This document shows positions 1-7,603 of a stretch of 37,135 nucleotides of DNA, piece by piece. Where the stretch lies: assembly GCF_029350945.1 (NCBI RefSeq), contig NZ_JARKMS010000003.1, positions 475,839 to 512,973 on the forward strand, written 5' to 3'. The stretch comes from Maribacter huludaoensis (GTDB taxonomy: Bacteria > Bacteroidota > Bacteroidia > Flavobacteriales > Flavobacteriaceae). Each line of letters begins with the position of its first letter. Positions within the stretch are counted from its first letter, which is position 1. The notes under the pieces are model-generated. The model was given only the letters and a program-made list of their open reading frames with translations. It was not told the origin of the DNA and searched no databases. Both the position numbers and the translations under genes were made by a program.

Positions 1-24
1 TTGGTATTGCAGATTAAAACCGCT

Positions 25-167
25 GTCACTTCGAGTGGCTTTTTAGTTGAAGCATAGCGGAAACTAGAAAGTTGTATCGAGAACTTTGGTACACGAAATA
101 GTTCTCGATACCCTCCTACTCGGCGGGCACGCTAATTTCTCATGCCTCAAAATTCACTCGAACTGAC
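25..167. repeat. Palindromic REP-like intergenic element, 143 bp
   Basis: The ends are a 13-bp inverted pair with one mismatch: GTCACTTCGAGTG at 25-37 and CACTCGAACTGAC at 155-167. Nested inside is a perfect 12-bp inverted pair, GTATCGAGAACT at 74-85 and AGTTCTCGATAC at 100-111, with a 14-nt spacer. A third hairpin lies around 40-71, where CTTTTTAGTT pairs with AACTAGAAAG in 9 of 10 positions. The result is a multi-hairpin, cruciform-capable element. No reading frame or transposase is present. Similar TTCGAGTG / TATCGAGAAC palindromes are, from memory, common between genes in Flavobacteriaceae, so this is likely a genome-wide dispersed family. Confidence 0.75.
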
Positions 168-310
168 TGAAAGGTGTAAAGTGAGAAGTACAAAGTACGA
201 AGTACGAAGTCTTAAGTAGTTTGGTTTTACAATATGTTAAGTAAGAATTGAGAAAATAGAAATTAGAGTATAGACTTTTTGTTCTATGAAATTTAGCAAA
301 GCTAAATTTC

Positions 311-387
311 CAACAACCAACAACCAACAACCAACAACCAACAACCAACAACCAACAACCAACAACCAACAACCAACAACCAACAAC
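311..387. repeat. Heptamer tandem array (CAACAAC)11
   Basis: There are eleven consecutive perfect copies of the 7-bp unit CAACAAC. The last base coincides with the final base of the stop codon of the minus-strand hydrolase gene. Upstream of it (about 170-310) is AT-rich DNA with short echoes such as AAGTACGAAGTACGAAGT. A 7-bp unit is not a multiple of 3, so changes in copy number would shift the frame of any coding sequence, but the array lies outside the gene. Perfect copies suggest recent slippage expansion. A related degenerate array lies at 35248-35310. Confidence 0.9.
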
Positions 388-2597
388 TAATCCCCCGAAA
401 CCCCTATTTCATCAAGTACCACTACTCCATAATCCGTTTGGTCAAAAATAAAACTGATCGTAGTGATCTCATCGACCTTAAGTGTTGAATTTGCTGCTGA
501 AAAAGCTTTCAGGGGAATATGAAAGGTCTGTAATTGAACTTCCCAATCTTCACCGATCATTTCCTTATCCAAGAATCCGAATTTGGTAAAGCGGGTTTTT
601 AAAGGTTTGGTTATGCCTTTGATATCACTCACTTTTACCATGCTTGTTTGTCCCGTTTTATCGGTAAGCTGTATGGTGAAATCCAACTGCGGTACTTCAC
701 GTTCCTCAGCATCTTCTTTTGCTTCTTTCTGCTCATCGGTCAAATTGAAATCCAACCATTCGTGATTGCCGGCGCCAAGGGTAAACTGTAGACTTGTGGT
801 ATTTCTAAAAGGGATGGAATCGGCTTCTGAAAGCAAGATTTCATACCTTGCTTTATCTGAACTATTATCGGTATTCTCATAATCCCATCCCAAGATAACG
901 GCATTGTTCTCTTGGCTACCTTCATCACGTGTAGGTAGGTTTTGTTCTTTCCAAAGCGCCATATTCGTAGCTGATATCTGCGTGCTATCTTTTGCCGTAG
1001 TAACATCTATATCTTCTTCAAAATCGGCAATGGTATGAAAATTAGAAGCTTCAAAAGAAGTTAGATAATGCTCCACAGGCAACCACTTTTTGGCGCTAGC
1101 GACGTTCTTAAAAATAGAAAGGTATTCTTGATTGTTTTTTAAAGAAGCCTCTGCAAACGCGCTGATAAATACTTTGGCAGCTTCTTGCTGTTCTTCTTCT
1201 TTTAATAAGGGTTGTAAATTCAATAACCATTTAGACGGAGCTCCAAAATCCGAATTTCCCCAAGTAGAATTGAACTGCCCATGATTGGCATGGTGAATAT
1301 ATACGCCGGCCTTAAATCTTGAAATAGAATCTGTATACTGCAACCGGCGATAAGGTCTCATACCCCAAAAGCTCACTTCATCCGCATCATAAGAACCTTG
1401 TATGCTCAAAAAATTGATATTTTTCAATACTATTTTGCGATCATACCTATAGTCTGTTGGTGCTAGAGCCACGACCCCTTTGATATTAAAATTAAAATTA
1501 AATTTCTCTTTGGCCTGATCAGGAAAATAAGGTAGCGGATTATAGGCTGCCGCAATAGAAACCGCCTCACCACCACGGGAATGCCCCACAAGCATAATAT
1601 TGTCCAAATCAACTTTATGTACCAGCTCATGACCCTCTTGATTGTTCCAAGTTCTCCATTGCTCCAAGTGCTTTAACAACAACCAGGCACGGGCAGGCAT
1701 TTCTTTTCCCCTAAAATCACCGGACCAATGACCGTTTAAAAAGTTCTCATCTACGGATACCGCTATAATTCCCCTACTAGCCAATAAATTCCCTAAAAAA
1801 CCATAACCATCATCAGAGTAATCTATCATACTATGATTGCCATGTACAATTAAGGTCAAAGGAAAAGGTCCGTCGCCCTCTGGCATATATACTCTTCCAT
1901 TTAAAGGAAAGTTTTTAGCCCCAAAACCCCAATACTGTTCGCGCCATTTTTTCTTTTTATCCTTCCAATCGGGAATTAACAGGGAACCATCAACAGTAGT
2001 TGTTTTAAACTTTACGCCGCTTGAAAATTCCCCTCGTTGCTCATCTGTACCGCTGCCATAGGTAAATGTTTTAACGGTATAAGAACCTGCTGCAGCTGGA
2101 TTATTGATCGATACTTCTGGAAGTAATGACCGACCTTCTTCGGCAAAAGCAAGAGGTGTTTCCTTTTCGTACGGATCTGTACCATCATTTGATAAAGCAT
2201 AAAATACATACCCCACAGCAATGAAAGTGATGAAAAGAAAAAGACTTGAAAATGCGTTACGTTTTAGTTGATACCTGTATAAAGCAATGCAAAATGCAAT
2301 ACTCAATGCTATGATGGCACAATAGAACAAGGTTGGCCAGCCAAATCCAAAATATTTTAAAATGGTTAAAACAGCAATAGTACTAAGTACAGCCGTTGTA
2401 GATTTCAACGGAATAGTAGCCAATGCCCTACCAATAAGGTTTAAGAGACCGTAAATTATTAAATTGATGAACAAACCAATAATGATGGCAATACACATCA
2501 TTACAACAGGATGCCAGCCAGTTAAAAAATGATAGCCGGTAATGCCGTAAAAGATAATTGTTAAAACAAGGATAAATAGAAGTAAGTTGTTTTTCAT
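387..2597 (-). CDS. Membrane-anchored alpha/beta hydrolase
   Basis: The protein has 736 residues. Residues 1-135 hold about four to five hydrophobic helices, and the rest should lie outside the cytoplasmic membrane. An alpha/beta-hydrolase domain follows: the oxyanion strand LTLIVHGNHS (about 247-256), the nucleophile elbow GHSRGG with Ser340, an acid candidate at Asp404 or Asp406, and His439 in HHANHG. This matches the lipase/chlorophyllase-like PF12695/PF12740 group. The C-terminal 200 residues look like a beta-rich accessory domain. Substrate is unknown; an ester is likely. I chose the ATG at 2597 because hydrophobic residues begin there; an in-frame start at 2627 would add ten polar residues. 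The stop abuts a heptamer array. Enzyme class is fairly secure, function is not. Confidence 0.8.
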   Translation of the reverse strand: MKNNLLLFILVLTIIFYGITGYHFLTGWHPVVMMCIAIIIGLFINLIIYGLLNLIGRALATIPLKSTTAVLSTIAVLTILKYFGFGWPTLFYCAIIALSIAFCIALYRYQLKRNAFSSLFLFITFIAVGYVFYALSNDGTDPYEKETPLAFAEEGRSLLPEVSINNPAAAGSYTVKTFTYGSGTDEQRGEFSSGVKFKTTTVDGSLLIPDWKDKKKKWREQYWGFGAKNFPLNGRVYMPEGDGPFPLTLIVHGNHSMIDYSDDGYGFLGNLLASRGIIAVSVDENFLNGHWSGDFRGKEMPARAWLLLKHLEQWRTWNNQEGHELVHKVDLDNIMLVGHSRGGEAVSIAAAYNPLPYFPDQAKEKFNFNFNIKGVVALAPTDYRYDRKIVLKNINFLSIQGSYDADEVSFWGMRPYRRLQYTDSISRFKAGVYIHHANHGQFNSTWGNSDFGAPSKWLLNLQPLLKEEEQQEAAKVFISAFAEASLKNNQEYLSIFKNVASAKKWLPVEHYLTSFEASNFHTIADFEEDIDVTTAKDSTQISATNMALWKEQNLPTRDEGSQENNAVILGWDYENTDNSSDKARYEILLSEADSIPFRNTTSLQFTLGAGNHEWLDFNLTDEQKEAKEDAEEREVPQLDFTIQLTDKTGQTSMVKVSDIKGITKPLKTRFTKFGFLDKEMIGEDWEVQLQTFHIPLKAFSAANSTLKVDEITTISFIFDQTDYGVVVLDEIGVSGD

Positions 2598-2762
2598 TAG
2601 TTGAGCGCATTCTAGTGATTCAAGCACTTGAATTTAACCAACTTCTAGCGATTTAGATAACGCTGTGTCCATTTTTCAAAATAAAATAATAAAGACCTCT
2701 TTAGAATATAGAATTGGTAACCATATAAGTGATAATTCTGAATACCCAATGCCCGGTAAAAA

Positions 2763-4274
2763 TTACATTTTGGCGGCGAACATCTTTGAAATCTTAGAAC
2801 GTAGTTTACGCTCATAATCTTCTTCTAGCCACTCTTTGTAGTTCTTGGTATTGTTCATAATACAGTAGGAATACTGACGTACACGATATTTGATCTCTTC
2901 TTTTAGTTTTTTGGCCAGAATGCGGGCGTCAAAGACGTCTTCAGAATTTTCTACACATATTTTTGCATGCTGCTGAATACTTCTTTCTAGTACCAGTTTA
3001 GATTTTTCACCGTTGGCAAAGCTCTTTTTGTATTCCGCCTTAATATCAAAATCGATATCAGTGGAATTCGCAAATTCGGCACGCAGATCAGCGGGCATTT
3101 CATAAACGAATTCGCGTTCTATCTCTTCATCGTTCTTAATATTCTCCAAGTAGAAATCTGGAAAATGGAAAATTTCCTGCCAGTCTATACCAGCGTTCCA
3201 AAGTCCAAAACGGGCAACATTGTTACCCATATCAATAACATTGAATTCTTGTTTGTTTGGCAGATATCTAGAGCCACGACCGATCATTTGAAAATAAAGG
3301 GTCAATGAACGTGTAGCACGGTTCAAAATAATGGTCTCCACACTTGGTTCGTCAAAACCTGTAGTCAAAATACTTACTGAAGTCAAAATGGCATCAGGCG
3401 TTTCTTTAAACCATTTTAGAATCTCTTTTCGCTCCGCAGCATTATTCTTGTTATCTAAGTGGCGAATATTATAGCCGGCTTTTCTAAAAGTCTCACAAAC
3501 ATACCTAGAAGTGTTAATACCATTGTTGAATATAAGCGTTTTGGTACCTTTTGCTATTTCATTATAGGCAGATACAAGCTTGTTCAACATACTATGGTTA
3601 CCATAAAGTTCATCTGAAGACTTCACCGTGTAATCCCCGCTAATACCCAATTTTAAGGATTGTAGGCTAACATCGTAATTATACATGTTCGCCTTGGCCA
3701 AGAACTTTTTCTGAATCAAGGATTCTATAGACTCGCCCACGATCAACTTTTTATAGTTGTCTTTCATGGGCAGCTTAATATTGGAGCTTAAAGGCGTTGC
3801 CGTTACCCCAAGGATAACCGAGTTTTCAAAAAACTTGAAAAGTTTACGGAAAGAGTTGTAATGCGCCTCATCAATAATAACGAGACCAATATTATTTATT
3901 TCAACCTTCTCTTCCTGTAACCTATTATTCAGTGTTTCTACCATGGCAACGAAACACATGAACTCATCTTGGTCCTGCCACTCTTTGACCTCGCTATTAA
4001 TTATTTTGTTCTTTACTCCAAACCCTTTCAACATTCTAGAGGTTTGTTGACTAAGTTCTATACGATGGGTAAGAACAATGACTTTTTTATTGGTCTTGGC
4101 TATGTAGCGCTTTGCTATTTCAGAAAACACCACGGTCTTACCGCCACCCGTAGGCAGTTGGTACAGTAGGTTAGAATTATCGCCGTTCTCTTCTAAATAT
4201 TTAAAAATAGAATGTAGATCTTCCTCTTGATAATCGTACAGGGTTTTCTCAGTAGTATCGTTTTGTAGCTTCAA
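2763..4274 (-). CDS. DEAD/DEAH-box superfamily II helicase, RadD/type-III-res-like
   Basis: The protein has 503 residues and should be a cytosolic ATP-dependent nucleic-acid translocase. The N-terminal RecA-like lobe has Walker A in PTGGGKT (41-47), the DEAH box at 135-138 (IIDEAH), and motif III GVTATP. The second lobe has LTTGFDEP (motif V) and QMIGRGSR (motif VI, arginine finger). The helicase core is followed by about 120 charged residues of unknown role. The order matches the stand-alone YejH/RadD-like group related to type I restriction helicase subunits, but no methylase or nuclease gene is nearby, so a DNA-repair role is more likely than restriction. A weak terminator-like hairpin separates it from the upstream dehydrogenase gene. 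Confidence 0.85.
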   Translation of the reverse strand: MKLQNDTTEKTLYDYQEEDLHSIFKYLEENGDNSNLLYQLPTGGGKTVVFSEIAKRYIAKTNKKVIVLTHRIELSQQTSRMLKGFGVKNKIINSEVKEWQDQDEFMCFVAMVETLNNRLQEEKVEINNIGLVIIDEAHYNSFRKLFKFFENSVILGVTATPLSSNIKLPMKDNYKKLIVGESIESLIQKKFLAKANMYNYDVSLQSLKLGISGDYTVKSSDELYGNHSMLNKLVSAYNEIAKGTKTLIFNNGINTSRYVCETFRKAGYNIRHLDNKNNAAERKEILKWFKETPDAILTSVSILTTGFDEPSVETIILNRATRSLTLYFQMIGRGSRYLPNKQEFNVIDMGNNVARFGLWNAGIDWQEIFHFPDFYLENIKNDEEIEREFVYEMPADLRAEFANSTDIDFDIKAEYKKSFANGEKSKLVLERSIQQHAKICVENSEDVFDARILAKKLKEEIKYRVRQYSYCIMNNTKNYKEWLEEDYERKLRSKISKMFAAKM

Positions 4275-4314
4275 AAGGTTTGTAGGCGTTTATTTATGTT
4301 AATAATGCAAAAAC

Positions 4315-4330
4315 CTTATAAAATTATAAG
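4315..4330 (-). terminator. Weak AT-rich terminator hairpin after the dehydrogenase gene
   Basis: The 7-bp arms CTTATAA (4315-4321) and TTATAAG (4324-4330) have an A-run on one side and ATTTTT on the other. On the minus strand the hairpin is followed by GTTTTTG. The stem has no strong GC pairs apart from its ends, so termination would be partial. It sits between the stop of the 2-hydroxyacid dehydrogenase gene and the start of the helicase gene. Confidence 0.4.
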
Positions 4331-4372
4331 ATTTTTATGGGTCTAGGAAATAAAAAACTTGAAAAAACAATT

Positions 4373-5302
4373 TTAGTATCCCTTGTCAGGATCTACTAAA
4401 TTCTGCAATTTTTCTGCGGAACCCAGCCTGTTGTAATTTTTTATAATCTGGGGAATTACAGAATTTGTATCAGAAACACTTGCGTAATGCGGAGTCATGT
4501 GAACCTTCCGGTGATTCCAAAACGGATGTGTTGCAGGTAATGGTTCCGTATGATAGACATCTAGACAAGCACCGGATAAATGATCGGAGTCTAACAAGGC
4601 GATCAAATCTTCATCTACCAAATGACCGCCACGGGCCACATTGATAACAAATGCATTTTTGGGAAGCTGCGATAACAGCTCTTTGTTTAAAATACCCTTA
4701 GTGGCGGGAGTCAACGGAAGAAGACAGACCAATATATCCGTAGCGCTCAAAAAATCTTGCTGCCCTTGCGGCCCATAAAACGTTTTTACTCCTTCAATTT
4801 CCTTTTTGCTCCTACTCCAACCTTGCAAATTAAAGTTAAAGGAAACAAGATCACGTGCCGTTAGTGCTCCCAATTCACCAAGACCTAAGATGCCAACGGT
4901 AACATCCTTTATTCTTAAATAATCTTTAGGTGCCCAAACATTGGCCATCTGATCTAATTTGTAGGAATTCAAGTTTTTAAGATGAGCCAATATGACCGCC
5001 AATACATGTTCTGACATATCGCTGGCAAGGTATGGGTCTACAATACGAGTAATGGGTATATTTTGGGGACGTGTATCATCTTCAAAAATATAATCTACAC
5101 CGGCACCTGCAGAGGCAATACATTGCAGATTGGGATACTTTGCCAATGAACCCTTGGGGTGTTTCCAGATAACCGCCATGGTAATATCCTCCTTAGGGTG
5201 ATCTTCTAGAAAACTATATACTTTTATACCGTTATGGGCATTCTGTAAGGCATTCTTCCAAAGGTCTATTCTATCATCTTGTCTAATTACTACAATGGCC
5301 AT
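4373..5302 (-). CDS. D-2-hydroxyacid dehydrogenase, glyoxylate/hydroxypyruvate reductase A-like
   Basis: The protein has 309 residues, a normal length for the GhrA branch. It should reduce 2-oxoacids such as glyoxylate or hydroxypyruvate with NAD(P)H in the cytosol. The Rossmann loop GLGELG is at 140-145. The catalytic triad of the family is visible: Arg224 in NVARGG, Glu253 in HTEP and His272 in TPHYAS. The substrate-binding loop AGAGVD lies near 65-70. Ser163-Arg164 after the second Rossmann strand (WSRSKK) suggests a preference for NADPH over NADH. The start is 3 bp downstream of the stop of the small protein at 5306-5815, so the two are probably cotranscribed. Physiological substrate cannot be read from sequence. 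Confidence 0.85.
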   Translation of the reverse strand: MAIVVIRQDDRIDLWKNALQNAHNGIKVYSFLEDHPKEDITMAVIWKHPKGSLAKYPNLQCIASAGAGVDYIFEDDTRPQNIPITRIVDPYLASDMSEHVLAVILAHLKNLNSYKLDQMANVWAPKDYLRIKDVTVGILGLGELGALTARDLVSFNFNLQGWSRSKKEIEGVKTFYGPQGQQDFLSATDILVCLLPLTPATKGILNKELLSQLPKNAFVINVARGGHLVDEDLIALLDSDHLSGACLDVYHTEPLPATHPFWNHRKVHMTPHYASVSDTNSVIPQIIKNYNRLGSAEKLQNLVDPDKGY

Positions 5303-5305
5303 AGG

Positions 5306-5815
5306 TTAATCTATTATATCCAAGGCCTTTGAGAAATCCTCTTCAAAAAGCCATTTTTGATTTTGTGTTTCCGTATATATCTTTAAGATACGCTCCCTAA
5401 ATTCAGGAAAGATTCCCTGAACCGTAGTAAATTGAATTACCTCGTTAAAAGAGTTAAGCATACTTTTATAAAAAGCATCCGGTACATTCTTCTCCGCTGA
5501 GAACGTTTGTGCAATTTCAAGATTATAGCACATAACATCCGCAATTAAATGAGGGTCTACCCCTAGTTTAATAAAATGCTTTAGAAATTTTTGGGCAACC
5601 GATCGTCTTGCTTTTGGCCTGCGTCTTTTTAACGGAAAATATTCATTGGCTATTTTAGCTTTTGCATCTTGTACCAATTTATCTTCTTTAGGGTTGAAGG
5701 CAAAATCGTAATAGGTCTTAACCGCAGGAAATTTTTCGTACAGCTCAATAATTTGCTCTTCCAACGCCTTTTTAGGAAGCTTTGACAGGTAGGTTTTTAA
5801 TGCCCGTTTACTCAT
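5306..5815 (-). CDS. Conserved small alpha-helical protein, DUF6155-like
   Basis: The 169-residue protein is helical, strongly basic in the middle (KRRRPKARRS, about 83-92), and has no signal peptide or membrane segment. The opening MSKRALKTYLSKLPKKALEEQI and the YYDFAFNPKED segment resemble the Flavobacteriia family annotated DUF6155, a recollection rather than a search result. The basic patch could bind nucleic acid, which is inference only. It is the first gene of a minus-strand pair with the dehydrogenase (3-bp gap) and is divergent from rpoD across 172 bp. No function can be assigned. Confidence 0.75.
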   Translation of the reverse strand: MSKRALKTYLSKLPKKALEEQIIELYEKFPAVKTYYDFAFNPKEDKLVQDAKAKIANEYFPLKRRRPKARRSVAQKFLKHFIKLGVDPHLIADVMCYNLEIAQTFSAEKNVPDAFYKSMLNSFNEVIQFTTVQGIFPEFRERILKIYTETQNQKWLFEEDFSKALDIID

Positions 5816-5878
5816 AAAAGTTCAGTGTATATATTCAAAAATACGCTTTAAGGCAACAACCTCCTAAATCCTTAAATC

Positions 5879-5896
5879 TTTGTTAATGCTAACAAA
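5879..5896. promoter_or_regulatory. Perfect 7-bp dyad in the divergent rpoD promoter region
   Basis: TTTGTTA (5879-5885) and TAACAAA (5890-5896) form a perfect inverted repeat around ATGC. It lies in the 172-bp region between the divergent small-protein gene and rpoD, about 90 bp before the rpoD start. There is no T-run, so it is more like a protein-binding dyad than a terminator. A weak -7-like TACTCTTG occurs nearer to rpoD at about 5951-5958. Confidence 0.35.
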
Positions 5897-5987
5897 TACT
5901 GTAGAAGTATAGTGAGATTCATTAGGAAATACCGATAAAAAGCGTTATACTGTACTCTTGTACAACTTCTAAATTCCATACATACAT

Positions 5988-6851
5988 ATGAGGCAACTAA
6001 AGATTATCAAGCAGGTAACGAATCGTGAATCGAAATCACTGGATAAATACTTGCAAGATATCAGTAAAATTGATTTGATTACAGCGAATGAAGAGGTAGA
6101 ACTTGCGCAGAAGATTAGAGAAGGTAGTCAGGCAGCTTTGGAAAAATTGACCACAGCAAACTTAAGATTCGTAGTATCGGTAGCAAAACAGTACCAGAAT
6201 CAGGGTCTTAAATTACCGGATTTGATTAACGAAGGAAATTTAGGCTTGGTTAAAGCAGCAAAAAGATTTGATGAAACAAGAGGATTTAAGTTTATATCCT
6301 ATGCCGTTTGGTGGATCAGACAATCTATATTACAAGCTTTAGCGGAACAATCTAGAGTTGTTCGTTTGCCATTGAACAAAATTGGATCGATCAACAAAAT
6401 AAAAAAGACATTTTCTTATTTAGAGCAGGCACATGAACGCCCGCCTTCTCCGGAAGAAATTGCAAAGGAATTGGAAATGACGGTTTCAGAAGTGAAACAA
6501 TCGCTTAAAAATTCAGGTAGACATGTATCTATGGATGCACCCTTACGCGAAGGCGAAGATTCTAACCTATATGACGTTTTGCGTTCAGGTGAATCTCCAA
6601 GACCGGATAACATTTTATTACAACAGTCACTTAATACAGAAATTAATAGAGCATTGGACACCCTATCTCCTAGAGAGGCAGATGTTGTAAAACTTTACTA
6701 CGGTATTGGTGACCAGCAGTCCATGACCTTAGCAGAAATAGGACAAACGTTCGATTTGACCAGGGAGCGTGTTAGACAAATTCGTGAAAAAGCAATACGT
6801 AAGCTACGTCATGCTTCTAGAAGCAAATTGCTAAAAACGTATTTAGGTTAA
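5988..6851 (+). CDS. rpoD: Primary RNA polymerase sigma factor (RpoD/SigA)
   Basis: The protein has 287 residues, the compact form typical of Bacteroidota primary sigma factors. It lacks region 1.1 and the large non-conserved insert. Region 1.2 (about 15-48) is followed by region 2 with [22 protein letters not shown] and the -10-recognition helix [13 protein letters not shown] (103-115). Region 3 follows (about 150-205). Region 4 ends in the helix-turn-helix with [18 protein letters not shown] (257-274). It directs core polymerase to housekeeping promoters, which in this phylum have the TAnnTTTG/TTTG form. The gene stands alone, with its own divergent promoter region and a strong terminator. 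Confidence 0.97.
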   Translation: MRQLKIIKQVTNRESKSLDKYLQDISKIDLITANEEVELAQKIREGSQAALEKLTTANLRFVVSVAKQYQNQGLKLPDLINEGNLGLVKAAKRFDETRGFKFISYAVWWIRQSILQALAEQSRVVRLPLNKIGSINKIKKTFSYLEQAHERPPSPEEIAKELEMTVSEVKQSLKNSGRHVSMDAPLREGEDSNLYDVLRSGESPRPDNILLQQSLNTEINRALDTLSPREADVVKLYYGIGDQQSMTLAEIGQTFDLTRERVRQIREKAIRKLRHASRSKLLKTYLG

Positions 6852-6875
6852 TTATTTGTACTGTTTATTAAAAAA

Positions 6876-6904
6876 GAAAGCGCCCGTATATAACGGGCGC
6901 TTTC
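6876..6904. terminator. Strong bidirectional terminator after rpoD
   Basis: A perfect 12-bp stem GAAAGCGCCCGT / ACGGGCGCTTTC encloses a 5-nt loop. It is flanked by an A-run on the left and T-rich DNA on the right, so it can end transcripts from both rpoD (plus) and the two microprotein genes (minus, stop at 6928). Confidence 0.93.
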
Positions 6905-6927
6905 TTTTTACTTAGTCTTTGGGTATA

Positions 6928-7029
6928 CTAAGAATAGGTCAATTTGTTGATATTAAAGTTTACTAGGATGTTATTAAGATCCTGTATAAAATTTTGATAC
7001 GATGAAAAATCTTGATTCTGATGTGCCAT
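6928..7029 (-). CDS. Microprotein B (33 aa), paralogue of its neighbour
   Basis: A short frame runs from ATG at 7029 to TAG at 6928. Its product has no signal peptide or membrane segment. Its core reads YQNFIQDLNNIL, then a short helix-like tail ending NKLTYS. The core aligns with YLVFLQDLNEIL of the next upstream frame (7064-7162): both share Y-x2-F-[LI]-Q-D-L-N-x-I-L, followed by an Ile-Asn and a Leu-x-Tyr near the C-terminus, with almost the same total length. Two independent short frames in tandem would not share this by chance, so I infer real coding by a duplicated family. The terminator at 6876-6904 would serve it. Function is unknown; an amphipathic helix that binds a partner protein is plausible. 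Confidence 0.6.
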   Translation of the reverse strand: MAHQNQDFSSYQNFIQDLNNILVNFNINKLTYS

Positions 7030-7063
7030 GAGAATATTTTTTTTGGTTAAGGTTTTGGTCGAT

Positions 7064-7162
7064 CTACATATAGTCCAACTCAGCTAATTCGTTGATACTA
7101 AGAATTTCGTTTAAGTCTTGAAGAAAAACTAGGTATTCTTCTCCGTAAGTGTCGTAAAGCAT
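7064..7162 (-). CDS. Microprotein A (32 aa), paralogue of its neighbour
   Basis: A short frame runs from ATG at 7162 to TAG at 7064, 34 bp before the start of microprotein B. The product is very acidic (two EE or DE-type patches, one Asp-Tyr end) and contains YLVFLQDLNEIL followed by SINELAELDYM. The repeated [FL]-x2-[LI] spacing fits an amphipathic helix. No Shine-Dalgarno site is visible, as is usual in this phylum. Paralogy with B is the main evidence that it is translated. Both lie between rpoD and an exported phosphodiesterase gene, on the opposite strand to each. Function is unknown. Confidence 0.6.
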   Translation of the reverse strand: MLYDTYGEEYLVFLQDLNEILSINELAELDYM

Positions 7163-7530
7163 ATTGCAGGTTTAAAAGTTAATCTTGATTTGGGTTTTTA
7201 TCTTGAAGTAAATATATACCGATGTTAAGATCGTGGCAACAAATTGTGGTGAACCAATTTAAAACTGTTGTAAAACATACACAAAAGTGTTGTTTAACGT
7301 TAAAAAATGTTAAATACTAGGTTTTATAGGGGTTTAGAGAGGTGTATTTCATCCCGGTTATTGGTATTTAATCGATTTTTACCGTAAAATCAATTCATTT
7401 CCAGCCAGTTATATCACAGTAACTATATAAAACCCCACAAAATTCTCGTTAAAATAAGGTTAAGTAAACTACATTTTTTCTTTAACAGGAAATATGGTCC
7501 CTTTAGGTATTGCATTATAATACCCTGCCC
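7163..7530. other. Non-coding AT-rich stretch, no clear feature
   Basis: This stretch lies between the microprotein start and the regulatory region of the phosphodiesterase gene. I see no frame longer than about 26 codons that looks coding, no tRNA and no strong hairpin. It should hold the minus-strand promoter of the microproteins; a minus-strand TATGTTTT near 7270-7277 is a weak -7 candidate. Confidence 0.5.
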
Positions 7531-7560
7531 ACTTATACGTTTTAATATAACTGTATAAGT
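7531..7560. promoter_or_regulatory. Operator-like inverted repeat before the phosphodiesterase gene
   Basis: ACTTATAC (7531-7538) and GTATAAGT (7553-7560) are perfect 8-bp arms separated by 14 nt. The right arm ends 12 nt before a consensus -7 box (7573-7580) and occupies the place where the -33 element would be, which shows no TTTG. This is the expected layout for a dimeric regulator that activates or blocks polymerase. Confidence 0.5.
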
Positions 7561-7572
7561 AGATTATTCTTA

Positions 7573-7580
7573 TAACTTTG
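7573..7580 (+). promoter_or_regulatory. Bacteroidota -7 box TAACTTTG
   Basis: This is a perfect match to TAnnTTTG, 24 nt before the ATG of the GDPD gene. No good TTTG is found about 19 nt upstream; an inverted repeat is found there instead. Confidence 0.55.
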
Positions 7581-7603
7581 ATAAAGATGATAACATTGAA
7601 CTT

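Noticed and set aside
154..372. A 72-codon minus-strand frame with a repeating LVVGCWL pattern
   Set aside because: It is a translation of the CAACAAC heptamer array, where a 7-bp unit cycles through three frames; it has no homology logic or start context.
311..387. Possible CRISPR array
   Set aside because: The unit is 7 bp with no spacers; it is a microsatellite-like tandem array, and no cas gene is nearby.
2763..4274. Helicase as part of a type I or III restriction or phage-defence system
   Set aside because: No methylase, specificity subunit, nuclease or other defence gene is adjacent; neighbours are metabolic genes.
7310..7390. 26-codon plus-strand frame starting MLNTRFYRG
   Set aside because: No paralogue, no conserved pattern and an unremarkable composition, unlike the microprotein pair nearby.
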